Below, piece by piece: positions 1-11,280 of a stretch of DNA of 64,000 nucleotides (its first letter is position 1; every line of letters starts with the position of its first letter). Both the position numbers and the translations under genes were made by a program. The DNA is from Acidobacteriota bacterium (lineage in GTDB: Bacteria; Acidobacteriota; Thermoanaerobaculia; Multivoradales; JBCCEF01). The notes beneath the pieces are model-generated. The model worked only from the letters and a program-made list of their open reading frames with translations. It was not told where the DNA came from and did not search any database. The stretch is from assembly GCA_039028635.1 (NCBI GenBank), contig JBCCHV010000035.1:1-64000 (forward strand). Direction: 5' to 3'.

Positions 1-60
1 CGCCGCCTCGCCCCTCGGGCTCGGAAGCTCTTGAAGACCAAAGATGCTCCCAGTCAAGAC

Positions 61-239
61 TTTTTCAGCGCTGCTAGCCGTTTTTTCCGAGAGGGGCGGC
101 GCGCCCCTGACTACGCGTCCCGCTCCGGCCCAAGACGCGCGGTTCTTGGGCCTCCTCTCCCGTCGCGGCGGCTGCGCCGCCGCCGGGCCCGTACGGGCCC
201 GGGAGCAGGTTGCCGATGAGTTTTCAGCAACCTGCTAGC
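61..239. repeat. Hairpin-rich dispersed repeat, copy 1 (left end missing)
   Basis: About 180 bases that match 23441-23620 along almost their whole length. The element is a chain of hairpins: GAGGGGC/GCCCCTG, GGCCCAAGA/TCTTGGGCC, a GGCGGC stem, the 20-base palindrome at 183-202, and GCAGGTTGC/GCAACCTGC at the right end. The right end carries the motif CTAGCAGGTTGCTGAAAA read on the minus strand. The left inverted end seen in copy 2 is absent here; bases 1-60 show no similarity to the other copy. I see no gene in 1-234. Confidence 0.85.
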
Positions 240-825
240 TCGTTCGCACCGACCAGGCCATCCAGAGGTTGGCGACGAGGGTGCCGGCAGCGAAGATGTG
301 GAGCGACCAGCCGGACGGCCAGAGGGCGGCGAAGCCTGCCGCCTGGTAGATCAGGCCGTAGGTTCTGAAAGCCGTCACCGACAGCCCGCCGATGCCGTAG
401 AAGGAGTGGCCCAGCAAGAGCAGCCAGAGTGCCGGGACGGCCCAGGCCAGGCCCGACCAGAGGAGCAGCGCCGAGAGGGCGGCGGCCACCAGGGAGATAT
501 TGCCCTGCAGCCGAAAGACCCAGGCCGACAGGCTGCGATGCTTTCCCTGACGCGGCGCCCGCGGAAAGATCAGGAGCCCTTCGACGGCGCCCCCCAGGAG
601 AACCGCCAGGGACCACAGCAGAAGTGGTCCCGAGACCCCGAAGCCGCGCTGGGCGGTCGGGGTCAGCAAGGCCGCCGCCGGCAGCAGGACGGACCAGGCA
701 AGCCAGTTGAACGGGCTGCGCAAGTAGGGCTCGCTGGCTTCCTCGAAGCGGGCTTGCACCCGTTCGAGAGAATCGTCCGTCGAGGTGCCGGTGAAGACCG
801 GGTCGTAAGCGGAGGCTGGTCGCAT
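235..825 (-). CDS. Hypothetical multipass membrane protein
   Basis: A 196-residue protein with a soluble N-terminus of about 45 residues, then five or six hydrophobic stretches (starting near WLAWSVLLPAAALL, LLLWSLAVLLGG, ISLVAAALSALLLW, VPALWLLLLGHSF and SLHIFAAGTLVANLW). I recognise no family. It is read towards the window start, and its TAG stop codon lies in the first bases of the hairpin repeat (GCTAGCAGG), so the repeat sits directly at its 3' end. A longer frame at 224-868 on the same strand is low-complexity and looks like a shadow. It is divergent from the ATP synthase operon and probably unrelated to it. Confidence 0.6.
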   Translation of the reverse strand: MRPASAYDPVFTGTSTDDSLERVQARFEEASEPYLRSPFNWLAWSVLLPAAALLTPTAQRGFGVSGPLLLWSLAVLLGGAVEGLLIFPRAPRQGKHRSLSAWVFRLQGNISLVAAALSALLLWSGLAWAVPALWLLLLGHSFYGIGGLSVTAFRTYGLIYQAAGFAALWPSGWSLHIFAAGTLVANLWMAWSVRTS

Positions 826-951
826 CGGTCGGGCTCTCCAGGGGGGTGAAGGGGGCTGCGGAGATCATACGTGGACAGCGGTCACTGCGTCCTTCCCAGG
901 GGGTCCGAAAGGGCTCGGGAATCCCTATTCCGAGGCTCTGAAAAGGTCGGG

Positions 952-980
952 TTGACCCCCCTGTGGAGCGGTGATAGGTT
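952..980 (+). promoter_or_regulatory. Candidate sigma-70-type promoter of the atp operon
   Basis: TTGACC (952-957) and TAGGTT (975-980) are separated by exactly 17 bases in the 344-base gap between the divergent membrane protein gene and the first atp gene. The -35 box matches consensus in five of six positions; the -10 box is weaker. It lies about 190 bases before the first atp start codon, leaving a long untranslated leader in which I see nothing else convincing. Confidence 0.45.
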
Positions 981-1169
981 CCTTTTGCCGGTCCGAGTGC
1001 GGGTGGTGCTTCGCCATCGGTCTCGGAACTCCCCGGAATCAGAAATCAGCCGACCTGTCGCGGGTACACAAGCTTAGAGATCGAATCGGACCAGAGGAAT
1101 CTCTGGCCTCGCTTCGTCCGCTCCGGGTCCGCCGCGACGGCAGGCTGTTGATCATTGAGGACTCGGGTC

Positions 1170-1475
1170 ATGGCGAGAAGAGGCCCCGCCAAGGGAATGC
1201 GATTTCTCGGGGTCGGCTTCGAGCTCGCCGCGTCGGTGGCCGGGCTGACGTTGCTCGGTTACTGGATTGATCGTCACTTCGGCAGCGAGCCCTGGGGGTT
1301 GCTGATCGGCTTGACGATGGGTCTGGTCGGAGGTCTTTACAACATGGTGCGCGGGACCCTGGCCGCGGTTCGCCAGCAGCAGCTTCCAGAGCTCGAAGGT
1401 AAGCCTGAGAGCGTCGAAGCCGAGTCGGAGAGCGAGGTCCAGGAAGTCACCGCGCGGCACGAGGTGGATCCTTGA
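1170..1475 (+). CDS. AtpZ/AtpI-family ATP synthase accessory protein
   Basis: A 101-residue protein with two transmembrane helices (about residues 13-33 and 43-60), the pattern GYWIDRHFG between them, and a charged C-terminal tail. This is the F0F1-ATPase 'gene 1' (AtpZ) pattern: a small membrane protein encoded ahead of atpB, linked in other bacteria to ATP synthase assembly or cation transport. The ATG at 1170 is chosen because GAGG (1157-1160) lies nine bases upstream; an in-frame TTG at 1155 has no such site. It overlaps the next gene by four bases (TTGA), so the two are probably translationally coupled. Confidence 0.75.
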   Translation: MARRGPAKGMRFLGVGFELAASVAGLTLLGYWIDRHFGSEPWGLLIGLTMGLVGGLYNMVRGTLAAVRQQQLPELEGKPESVEAESESEVQEVTARHEVDP

Positions 1476-1867
1476 CGGGCACGCCTGCGGGCGCCGGGTT
1501 CGGCCGCTTCGCGTTGTTGGCTGGCGCTGTCGCCGCATTGTTGGCGGCGCTCGGCTGGGTTCCGGCGGGCCGCTTCACCGGCGTGACTGGATCATGGGCC
1601 TGGGTGGCGGCCTGCGGGGTGAGCTGGGTTGCCTCCCTGGTCGGCGCGCTGCCGTTGATCATTGGCGTCAAGGCGGGCGAGCCGATGGTCAGCCGGGCCC
1701 TGGCGGCGACCGGTTTGCGGCTCATCACCACGGTGATGCTCGGCTTGGCGGTGGGACTGACCGGTCCTTTCGAGCCGCGCACCCTGCTGGTGGGCTTGGC
1801 GGCGAGCTATGTGCTGTTGCTGGCCGTTGACACGTGGTTCGCCGTCGGTCGGGCCAAGGTGGTTTAG
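1472..1867 (+). CDS. ATP synthase subunit I-like membrane protein
   Basis: A 131-residue protein with four predicted transmembrane helices and no catalytic motif. Position (between the AtpZ-like gene and atpB), length and helix count fit the AtpI family, which helps assemble the c-ring in other bacteria. The start is a TTG overlapping the preceding stop codon, with GAGGTGG eight bases upstream inside the previous gene. Sequence similarity to well-known AtpI proteins is weak to my eye, so the name rests mainly on context and topology. Confidence 0.65.
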   Translation: MTGTPAGAGFGRFALLAGAVAALLAALGWVPAGRFTGVTGSWAWVAACGVSWVASLVGALPLIIGVKAGEPMVSRALAATGLRLITTVMLGLAVGLTGPFEPRTLLVGLAASYVLLLAVDTWFAVGRAKVV

Positions 1868-1960
1868 GTCGCCGTGAGCAAGCGCTTCGGTGGCCCCGGA
1901 GACAGCCCTCCGGTTTGAACGATTTCGCATCGCGGACTCCGCGGAAAGGCGAACGAGCTC

Positions 1961-3306
<1,346 letters not shown>

Positions 3307-3379
3307 GGTGATGGTTTCCGGCGGGCGTCGCCCCGCGGCCGTCCGCCGGAATCCGAAGACCAAGAAAAGGCAAGGTGCT

Positions 3380-3952
3380 ATGCGCAAGCTAAGCCTCGTT
3401 TTGATGCTTCTCCTGCTCGCCGTCCCGGCCTTCGCCGCCGGTGGCGAAGGCGAAGGCAGTCTGTTCTCCGGTGATCTCGGGAACATGATCTGGACCCTGG
3501 TCATCTTCTTGGCGCTGTTGGTGTTTCTCGGGCGTTTCGCCTGGGGTCCCATCCTCAGCGGCCTGCAGAGTCGCGAAGAGTTCATCCACGACTCCCTCGC
3601 CAAGGCCAAGGAAGAGCGTGACCAGGCGACGGCCCGCCTCGCCGAGTACGAGGAGAAGTTGGCCGCTGCTCGCCAAGAAGTCGACGCCATGATCGAGGAA
3701 GCTCGACGCGACGCCGCCGTGCTGCGGCAGCGTGAAGAGGAGCGGGCCAAGGAAGAGGCCGAGAAGATGCTCGATCGGGCGCGCCGCGAGATCTCCATCG
3801 CCAGCGACACGGCGGTCAAGGATCTCTACTCTCGGGCGACCGACCTGTCGGTGGACGCCGCTTCGAGGATTCTCAAGCGGGAGCTCTCGGCGGGTGATCA
3901 CGAGCGCCTGATCGCGGAGTCGATCGCCTCGATCGACAAGATGAACAACTGA
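3380..3952 (+). CDS. atpF: ATP synthase Fo subunit b
   Basis: A 190-residue peripheral stalk subunit: one transmembrane helix (about residues 37-58) followed by a long charged coiled coil rich in Lys, Glu, Ala and Arg, which dimerises and links Fo to F1. The ATG at 3380 is preferred over an in-frame start at 3308 because AAGG lies just upstream and the longer version adds only Arg/Pro-rich sequence. It starts with a clear signal-peptide-like segment ending AVPAFA-AG before the true membrane helix, an unusual trait shared with atpE here. Confidence 0.92.
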   Translation: MRKLSLVLMLLLLAVPAFAAGGEGEGSLFSGDLGNMIWTLVIFLALLVFLGRFAWGPILSGLQSREEFIHDSLAKAKEERDQATARLAEYEEKLAAARQEVDAMIEEARRDAAVLRQREEERAKEEAEKMLDRARREISIASDTAVKDLYSRATDLSVDAASRILKRELSAGDHERLIAESIASIDKMNN

Positions 3953-3969
3953 CGGCGCCGAGGGGAACC

Positions 3970-4563
3970 ATGTCGAGCTTCAGTGACGAGATGATCGCCA
4001 TCGCCCGGGTCTACAGCTCTGCCATGTTGGATCTCGCTCAGCAAAAGGGTGAGGCCGACAGCCTGCTGCAGGAGCTGCAGTCCCTGGCTGCCCTGGTCGA
4101 GACGGATGATGCCTTCCGCGACTTCCTCTCGAGCCCGTTGGTCGATGCCGACAAGCGTCGCGACAGCCTCGACAAGATGTTTCGCGGCCGCGCCAGCGAT
4201 CTGTTGGTGGACGCTCTCCAGGTGCTCAATCGGAAGGGCCGCATCGGCCTGTTGCCGGCGGTGGCGGCGACCTTCCAGGAAGAGCATCTGCGGCAGGCCA
4301 ATCGGGTCGAGGCGCGAGTCACTTCGGCGATTCCCCTGAACGACGATCAGCGCCAGCGCTTGGTCAGCAGCATCGAGGCCAAGACCGGTCGTCAGGCGAC
4401 CTTGATCGAGGCCGTCGACGCCGACTTGCTCGGCGGCATGATCGTCCAGATCGGGGACCAGAAATCCGACTCGAGCGTCGCCACCCAGCTCGCGAACTTG
4501 AGCGAAAAGCTACTGACGCGTGCTTCCCGCCAGATCCAGAGCGGCGCGCACGTCGAGAACTGA
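3970..4563 (+). CDS. atpH: ATP synthase F1 subunit delta
   Basis: A 197-residue protein (family norm about 180) that joins the b stalk to the top of the alpha3beta3 hexamer. Features of the OSCP/delta family visible are the N-terminal helical domain starting IARVYSSAMLDLAQQKG, the pattern FRDFLSSPLVDADKR, and the C-terminal VEARVTSAIPLNDDQRQRL and LLGGMIVQIGDQ segments. Start: ATG at 3970 with AGGGG eight bases upstream. It lies 17 bases after atpF and 12 before atpA. Confidence 0.93.
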   Translation: MSSFSDEMIAIARVYSSAMLDLAQQKGEADSLLQELQSLAALVETDDAFRDFLSSPLVDADKRRDSLDKMFRGRASDLLVDALQVLNRKGRIGLLPAVAATFQEEHLRQANRVEARVTSAIPLNDDQRQRLVSSIEAKTGRQATLIEAVDADLLGGMIVQIGDQKSDSSVATQLANLSEKLLTRASRQIQSGAHVEN

Positions 4564-4575
4564 GGAACTGAAGAG

Positions 4576-6306
4576 ATGAAGTTCAAAGTCGACGAAATCA
4601 CCTCCGTCATCGCGGAGGAGATTCAGCAGTATCGCGGCGAGGCGGATCTCGCCGAGGTCGGCAAGGTGCTCGAGGTCGGTGACGGCATCGCGCGAGTTTA
4701 CGGCCTTGCCAACGCCATGGCCGGCGAGCGACTGGTGTTCGAGAACGGCGCCTCCGGTCAGGTCTTCAACCTGGAAGAGGGCTCCGTCGGTGTGGTCATC
4801 CTGGGCGACTACCTGGGGATTCGCGAGGGCGACGAGGTGCGGCGTACCGGCGAGCTGTTGAGCGTGCCGGTGGGTGCCGCCATGGTCGGCCGAGTGGTCA
4901 ACCCCCTCGGTCAGCCCCTCGATGGTCTGGGCGTCATCGAGACCCCGGATCGCCGGCCCCTCGAGTTCAAGGCGCCGGGTATCGCCGAGCGTCAGCCGGT
5001 GACCGAGCCGATGCAGACCGGCATCAAGGCGATCGACTCGATGATCCCGATCGGTCGCGGCCAGCGCGAGCTGATCATCGGTGACCGCAAGACCGGTAAG
5101 ACGGCGATCGCCATCGACTCGATCATCAACCAGAAGGGCTCGGGCGTGATCTGCGTCTACGTCGCCGTCGGTCAGAAGGACTCGACCGTCGCCGGCGTCG
5201 TCGATCGCCTGCGCGAGGCCGGCGCAATGGACTACACCATCGTGGTCGCTGCCTCCGCTTCCGATCCGGCGCCTCTGCAGTACATCGCCCCGTACGCCGG
5301 TGCGGCGATGGCCGAGTACTTCATGTACCTGCAGGGCAAGGCCACGCTGTGTGTCTACGACGACCTTTCGAAGCAGGCCCAGGCCTACCGGCAGCTCTCG
5401 CTTCTGCTGCGTCGTCCGCCCGGCCGCGAGGCTTACCCGGGTGACGTCTTCTACCTCCACTCCCGCCTCCTCGAGCGCTCCGTCAAGCTGCGCGACGAGT
5501 ACGCGGTGGTGCCCAAGGACACGGCGGAAGATTCGATCGACCGCTCCGTTGCCCTCAAGCATCCGGAGGGTCTGAACGCGCCGGAGGACCATCGTCCCGA
5601 CGACGCCGAAGGCCTTTTCCACCGTCACGAAGGCGCCGAGCGTATCGAGGCCTGGTACAACAGCCTCGACAACAAGGACGACTACCGCATCCACCGCTTC
5701 CCGGACACCGGCGGCTCGATGACCGCCCTGCCGGTGATCGAGACCCTCGAGGGCGAGGTTTCGGCCTACATTCCGACCAACGTGATCTCGATCACCGACG
5801 GTCAGATCTACCTCGAGCCGGACCTCTTCTTCGCCGGTGTGCGGCCGGCCGTCAACGTCGGCATCAGCGTCTCCCGAGTGGGCGGCAACGCCCAGCGTAA
5901 GGCGATGAAGAAGATCGCCGGCTCGCTGCGTCTCGACCTGGCTTCGTTCCGCGCCCTTGAGGCCTTCGCCCAGCTCGGCACCGACCTCGACGACGTGTCG
6001 CAGCGTCAGCTCGACCGCGGTCGCCGCATGACCGAGCTGTTGAAGCAGCCCCAGTACGTGCCCTACAACGTCAACGATCAGATCTTGAGCATCTTCGCCG
6101 GAACCCAGGGCTTCCTCGACGACCTGCCGGTCGACCAGGTGCTCGAGTTCGAAGAGAAGCTGATCAAGACCTTCCGCGACGAGTACCCGGAGGTGATCGA
6201 CGAGCTCGATGCCAAGGGCGCCATCTCGGACGAGCTCGACGGCACCATTCGCCAGGTCATCGAAGGCTGCAAGGCGACCTTCCTCGACGAGAAGCAAGGG
6301 AACTAA
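4576..6306 (+). CDS. atpA: ATP synthase F1 subunit alpha with an internal insertion
   Basis: The regulatory nucleotide-binding subunit of F1. Visible are the beta-barrel start ([12 protein letters not shown]), the Walker A loop GDRKTGKTA (about residue 172), the Walker B strand ending [11 protein letters not shown], and the signature [14 protein letters not shown]. At 576 residues it is about 70 longer than usual. The excess lies between about residues 311 and 377, where most alpha subunits pass almost directly from the [10 protein letters not shown] region to GGSMTALP; here an acidic, His-rich stretch is inserted in frame. Flanking blocks are well conserved, so this looks like a lineage-specific insertion rather than a frameshift. 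Confidence 0.96.
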   Translation: MKFKVDEITSVIAEEIQQYRGEADLAEVGKVLEVGDGIARVYGLANAMAGERLVFENGASGQVFNLEEGSVGVVILGDYLGIREGDEVRRTGELLSVPVGAAMVGRVVNPLGQPLDGLGVIETPDRRPLEFKAPGIAERQPVTEPMQTGIKAIDSMIPIGRGQRELIIGDRKTGKTAIAIDSIINQKGSGVICVYVAVGQKDSTVAGVVDRLREAGAMDYTIVVAASASDPAPLQYIAPYAGAAMAEYFMYLQGKATLCVYDDLSKQAQAYRQLSLLLRRPPGREAYPGDVFYLHSRLLERSVKLRDEYAVVPKDTAEDSIDRSVALKHPEGLNAPEDHRPDDAEGLFHRHEGAERIEAWYNSLDNKDDYRIHRFPDTGGSMTALPVIETLEGEVSAYIPTNVISITDGQIYLEPDLFFAGVRPAVNVGISVSRVGGNAQRKAMKKIAGSLRLDLASFRALEAFAQLGTDLDDVSQRQLDRGRRMTELLKQPQYVPYNVNDQILSIFAGTQGFLDDLPVDQVLEFEEKLIKTFRDEYPEVIDELDAKGAISDELDGTIRQVIEGCKATFLDEKQGN

Positions 6307-6309
6307 CCC

Positions 6310-7188
6310 ATGGCCAACCGCCGCGCCATCGTCAAGCGCCGTAAAGCGGTGCGCAACATCAAGAAGATCACGCGCACCATGCAGTTGATCGCCACCGCCC
6401 GGTTCCAGTCGGCGATGAATCGGGCGACGGCGACGCGGCCTTACACCGACAAGCTCGCCGAGCTGATCGCCGATCTTTCGGGGGTCACCGGGGACTTCGA
6501 GCACCCGCTGATGCGGAGCAGCGATTCCCCGGACTCGGCGCTGGTGGTGTTGAGCAGCAACCGCGGTCTGTGCGGTGGCTACAACGCCAACGTGCTGCGG
6601 ACGGCGACGGCCCACATCGATGCCCAGAAGAAAGCCGGCCTCGCCACCGAAGTCCACATGGTGGGCCGCAAGGGGTCCGGCGCCTTCAAGTTCAGCCGTC
6701 GCGAGATGGCGCGGGAGATCTTCGACATCGAGGATCAGCCGCGCTTCGACCAGGTCGAGCCGATCGCTCAAGGCCTGATCGACGACTTCGTGAGCGGACG
6801 CTTGGGCTCGGTGTATGTCGCCTACATGCGTTTCTACTCGGCGGGCAGGCAGGTGCCGGAGATCTTCCAGCTCTTGCCCCTGAAGCGCGAGGAGTCGGCG
6901 GAGGCGGAAGCCACCGGCGACGCGGCGCAGGGAGTCTACGAGATTCAGCCTTCGGCCGAGGAGCTGCTCGACCGGCTGCTGCCGGCGACGGTCCGCATGC
7001 GCCTCTTCCAGAGCTTCAACGATGCCGCGGTCAGCGAGCAGATCGCTCGTATGGCCGCCATGAAGGCCGCCACCGAAGCGGCCGAGGAGATGATCGGCAA
7101 CCTCACCCGGCAGTACAACCGGGCGCGGCAGAGTCAGATCACCCTGGAACTGCTCGATATCGTCGGTGGAGCCAACGCCCTGGCGTGA
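6310..7188 (+). CDS. atpG: ATP synthase F1 subunit gamma
   Basis: A 292-residue central rotor subunit. The N-terminal helix begins RRAIVKRRKAVRNIKKITRTM, followed by LIATARFQ; the conserved core SSNRGLCGGYNANV is near residue 79; and the C-terminal helix shows MAAMKAATEAAEEMI followed by the usual LTRQYNRARQSQIT and ELLDIVGGANAL. Only three bases separate it from the atpA stop codon. A modest Glu/Ala insert (about residues 196-212) falls in a variable region. Confidence 0.95.
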   Translation: MANRRAIVKRRKAVRNIKKITRTMQLIATARFQSAMNRATATRPYTDKLAELIADLSGVTGDFEHPLMRSSDSPDSALVVLSSNRGLCGGYNANVLRTATAHIDAQKKAGLATEVHMVGRKGSGAFKFSRREMAREIFDIEDQPRFDQVEPIAQGLIDDFVSGRLGSVYVAYMRFYSAGRQVPEIFQLLPLKREESAEAEATGDAAQGVYEIQPSAEELLDRLLPATVRMRLFQSFNDAAVSEQIARMAAMKAATEAAEEMIGNLTRQYNRARQSQITLELLDIVGGANALA

Positions 7189-7226
7189 TCTTGCGCGCCA
7201 GACCATGAGCCCAATTGCCGACCTGA

Positions 7227-8702
<1,476 letters not shown>

Positions 8703-8703
8703 G

Positions 8704-9096
8704 GTGGCCAAGAGCTTCCAGGTCAGCGTCGTGACCCCCGAGGGCGCCGCCCTCGAGGTCGAAGCGACGGCGGCCATCTTTCCCGCCCACGACGGTGAGG
8801 TGGGAATCCTGCCCAACCACGCCCCGCTGCTGTCGATGGTGGGGATCGGGTTGCTGCGGGTGACTACCGCCGGCGGCGGTAGCGAGCGCCTCTATGTCGA
8901 TGGCGGCTTCGCGCAGGTGGGAGACAACAAGCTGGTCCTGCTCACCGAGCAGGCCCGGGCCCTCGACGAGCTCGACCCGGCGGAAGCCGCCAAGCTCGCC
9001 GCCGAGCACGGTGGTCTCACCGTCGGCGACGAAGCCGTCCGCCTGCGCGACGAGGCCGCCCAGCGCGCCCGGGTGCAGAAGCGCCTCGGTCAGTAG
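8704..9096 (+). CDS. atpC: ATP synthase F1 subunit epsilon
   Basis: A 130-residue subunit with the N-terminal beta-sandwich (VSVVTPEGAALEVEATAA, then HDGEVGILPNHAPLLSMVG) and a short C-terminal helical region. It couples rotation and inhibits ATP hydrolysis in other bacteria. The start is GTG, one base after the atpD stop codon, with AAGG overlapping that stop, so it is probably coupled. It is the last gene of the operon and is followed by a terminator hairpin. Confidence 0.93.
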   Translation: MAKSFQVSVVTPEGAALEVEATAAIFPAHDGEVGILPNHAPLLSMVGIGLLRVTTAGGGSERLYVDGGFAQVGDNKLVLLTEQARALDELDPAEAAKLAAEHGGLTVGDEAVRLRDEAAQRARVQKRLGQ

Positions 9097-9125
9097 CGGC
9101 TCAGCACTCCGAAGTTCGTTGGATC

Positions 9126-9157
9126 AACGGCGCTCCGCGCAAGCGGGGCGCCGTTTT
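9126..9157 (+). terminator. Intrinsic terminator of the atp operon
   Basis: A 13-pair stem (AACGGCGCTCCGC, 9126-9138, with GCGGGGCGCCGTT, 9143-9155, including one T-G pair) closed by a GCAA tetraloop and followed by TTCTC. Because the stem starts with AA it could also serve the convergent hydrolase gene at 9179-11104. Confidence 0.85.
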
Positions 9158-9178
9158 CTCGTTTCAGCGGCTGATCTC

Positions 9179-11104
9179 CTACCAGCCGAGGCTATCCAGC
9201 AGGGCGTGGAAGTAGGCATCGTAGCCTTCGATGCGGGGATGCAGAGAGTTGGCCTGGGCCTCGAGCTGCCAGATGTTGACGCCGATGTTGTTCAGGAACG
9301 AGTTCCGCGCGTCGCAGAGACCGTGGCCACGGAACAAAGGCCGTACGTCTTGGAACCAGAGGTCGATCCAAGAATAGGAGGCGGCATCGGCCACGGCCGC
9401 CTGAAGGGCATCGATGGCGAGGTTGCTCTGGCCATCGAGAAAGTCGGCCTCCGTGACCGAGATCGACAGCATGCCGCGGCAATGCCGACGGTCCGACGGC
9501 CCGTCGCTGTTGTTTCCGGGGCCGAAGGTGTCTCGAAAGACCGGCTGGAAAGGAGTCGGGTAGCCGAGCACTCGAATCGTGGCGTCCGGCACGTCGCGGG
9601 CGATTTCGCGAAGGTAGTGGACATACTCACTGTACAGCTCCGCGATGTTTTCGATTTGGTTTCCTCGGATCACGAGCGGATGGGCACAGTCGTACCAGAA
9701 GCAATCCTGCATGAGCTCGGGCCACGAAAGATCTCGCCAGGTTCGGAGGTCGTTACCACCAAAGGTGAAAACGATGATGGTGTTTTCGCCCGTCCCGAGG
9801 TCGAGCTCTTCGGCCATGATCCGATGCCACTGATCCTGTAGATCCGGATTCGATCGATAGACCTCCGCTCCAGCGCAGGCCGCGAAAACGTACCTCACCT
9901 GCCGACCGGTGGTTTGCTCGATGTGCTCGGCCAGTCGAAATCCCGGCGTCACCTGGATGTTGCTGTACTCAGGGTCGTTGCAGTGCCCTTGCCCGCTTGG
10001 CGGAGCGGGAACTCGGTCATCGAGGGTTCCGAGGCCTGCACTGTAGGAATCGCCTAGCTGGATGACCCGAATGATCTCCTCCGGTGATGGCGACCTGCTG
10101 CCGGCGACGGAGATGCCGGCGGCGTGCGGCTCACCCTCGCCACAGCCGCCGAAGATCGGTAGGTTCTCCCACTCGAGGTCGATGCCGCTCCGAATCTCGT
10201 GTTGAACGATACTCTCCACCATCCACCATTCGAGATCGCAGAGCCAAGCGCGATAGTCGCTGTCCTCGTCGAAGGGCGCGTCGTCGATTTCTTCGAAGTA
10301 GTCCTCGAGGATTGATGTCAGCTCCTGGATCCTGCCGCTGATCTCCTGCACGGCGAGGGGTAAACCGGTCGGGAACTCGAACCAGGCGTCGTCTCGATAG
10401 GTCTCGACCGCCTCGAGATCGGAAACTTTGCCCAAGAGGGCGTCCAGCAGGCTATCCGAGCGATCGAACCAGGTTTGCGCTTCGGAGTGCCTTTGATGGG
10501 CGGTTGCGACGGTCGCAAGAACCGGATGCTCGCTCGGAGCTGAGAGGCGAATGGTTTCGAGGGTGTCGAGAATCGCCGGATGAGCGATGAGATCCTCGAG
10601 CTCTGAGCTGCCCGGAGCGAGGGAGTCGTAGACCTCCTGCGCAATGTCGAGGTGCTCCTCTCGGGCGGCCTCGAAGTCACCGATGAGGGAGTGAACCAGA
10701 TCGAGCATCTCGACCTCTGCCAGATAGCGGGCTTCGTCTTCTGCATCTGCAATCGCGGATTCGACCATTGACTCCCAGTCCGAGTCGTCGACCCAAGGGT
10801 TACCGTCATGGATGTCGACATCATCCAGCCAGCGGACGAAGAATTCCTGCGGATGGACTTCCTCAGCGGCTTCGTTTTCGCGGTCTTTCTTGCGCGGTTT
10901 GTCGAACAGATCCGTGAACCAGAACCAGACGTCGTCGAGACCTCTCCCAATGTCTCGACAGACTCCTTTGAACCAGTTCGAGGATCCATGCACTGCTTCG
11001 CAGCCCTCCGGTTGGGCATAGCTCTTCGATTCGAAGGCGGCATTGGCCCCGACGCAAACCAAGCACAACAGGATCACTCTGAAATGGTGTCTCAGTCTCC
11101 GCAT
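9179..11104 (-). CDS. Secreted SGNH/GDSL-type hydrolase with large N-terminal region
   Basis: About 641 residues from the ATG at 11104, chosen because GAGGAGG lies seven bases upstream. It begins with an Arg-rich signal peptide (MRRLRHHFRVILLCLVCVGANA). Residues about 30-350 are acidic and helical without a family I recognise. The C-terminal 290 residues hold the SGNH blocks: IQLGDSYSAGLG with the nucleophile Ser, FGGNDL, and the catalytic His in NSLHP near the end. These enzymes hydrolyse esters of lipids or polysaccharides outside the cell. Several Cys in the catalytic part (GHCND, AACAGAE, DCFWYDCAHP, RHCRG, GLCDAR) suggest disulfides and export. It is convergent with the atp operon. Confidence 0.8.
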   Translation of the reverse strand: MRRLRHHFRVILLCLVCVGANAAFESKSYAQPEGCEAVHGSSNWFKGVCRDIGRGLDDVWFWFTDLFDKPRKKDRENEAAEEVHPQEFFVRWLDDVDIHDGNPWVDDSDWESMVESAIADAEDEARYLAEVEMLDLVHSLIGDFEAAREEHLDIAQEVYDSLAPGSSELEDLIAHPAILDTLETIRLSAPSEHPVLATVATAHQRHSEAQTWFDRSDSLLDALLGKVSDLEAVETYRDDAWFEFPTGLPLAVQEISGRIQELTSILEDYFEEIDDAPFDEDSDYRAWLCDLEWWMVESIVQHEIRSGIDLEWENLPIFGGCGEGEPHAAGISVAGSRSPSPEEIIRVIQLGDSYSAGLGTLDDRVPAPPSGQGHCNDPEYSNIQVTPGFRLAEHIEQTTGRQVRYVFAACAGAEVYRSNPDLQDQWHRIMAEELDLGTGENTIIVFTFGGNDLRTWRDLSWPELMQDCFWYDCAHPLVIRGNQIENIAELYSEYVHYLREIARDVPDATIRVLGYPTPFQPVFRDTFGPGNNSDGPSDRRHCRGMLSISVTEADFLDGQSNLAIDALQAAVADAASYSWIDLWFQDVRPLFRGHGLCDARNSFLNNIGVNIWQLEAQANSLHPRIEGYDAYFHALLDSLGW

Positions 11105-11280
11105 CCCATCCTCCTCGCGGTCGACGCCTCCCACGGGCATCGCGAATGGCTGGTTGATCGAGCCGAGGTCCGGTCGATCGACTGTGAGTAGAAGCGTCTC
11201 TACTCGGCGGAGGGGAGAAAAGCGGGGAACGCGTCAGAATCCGCTACGAAACGGACGGCGGAGGAGGCGGAAGGCTCCCC

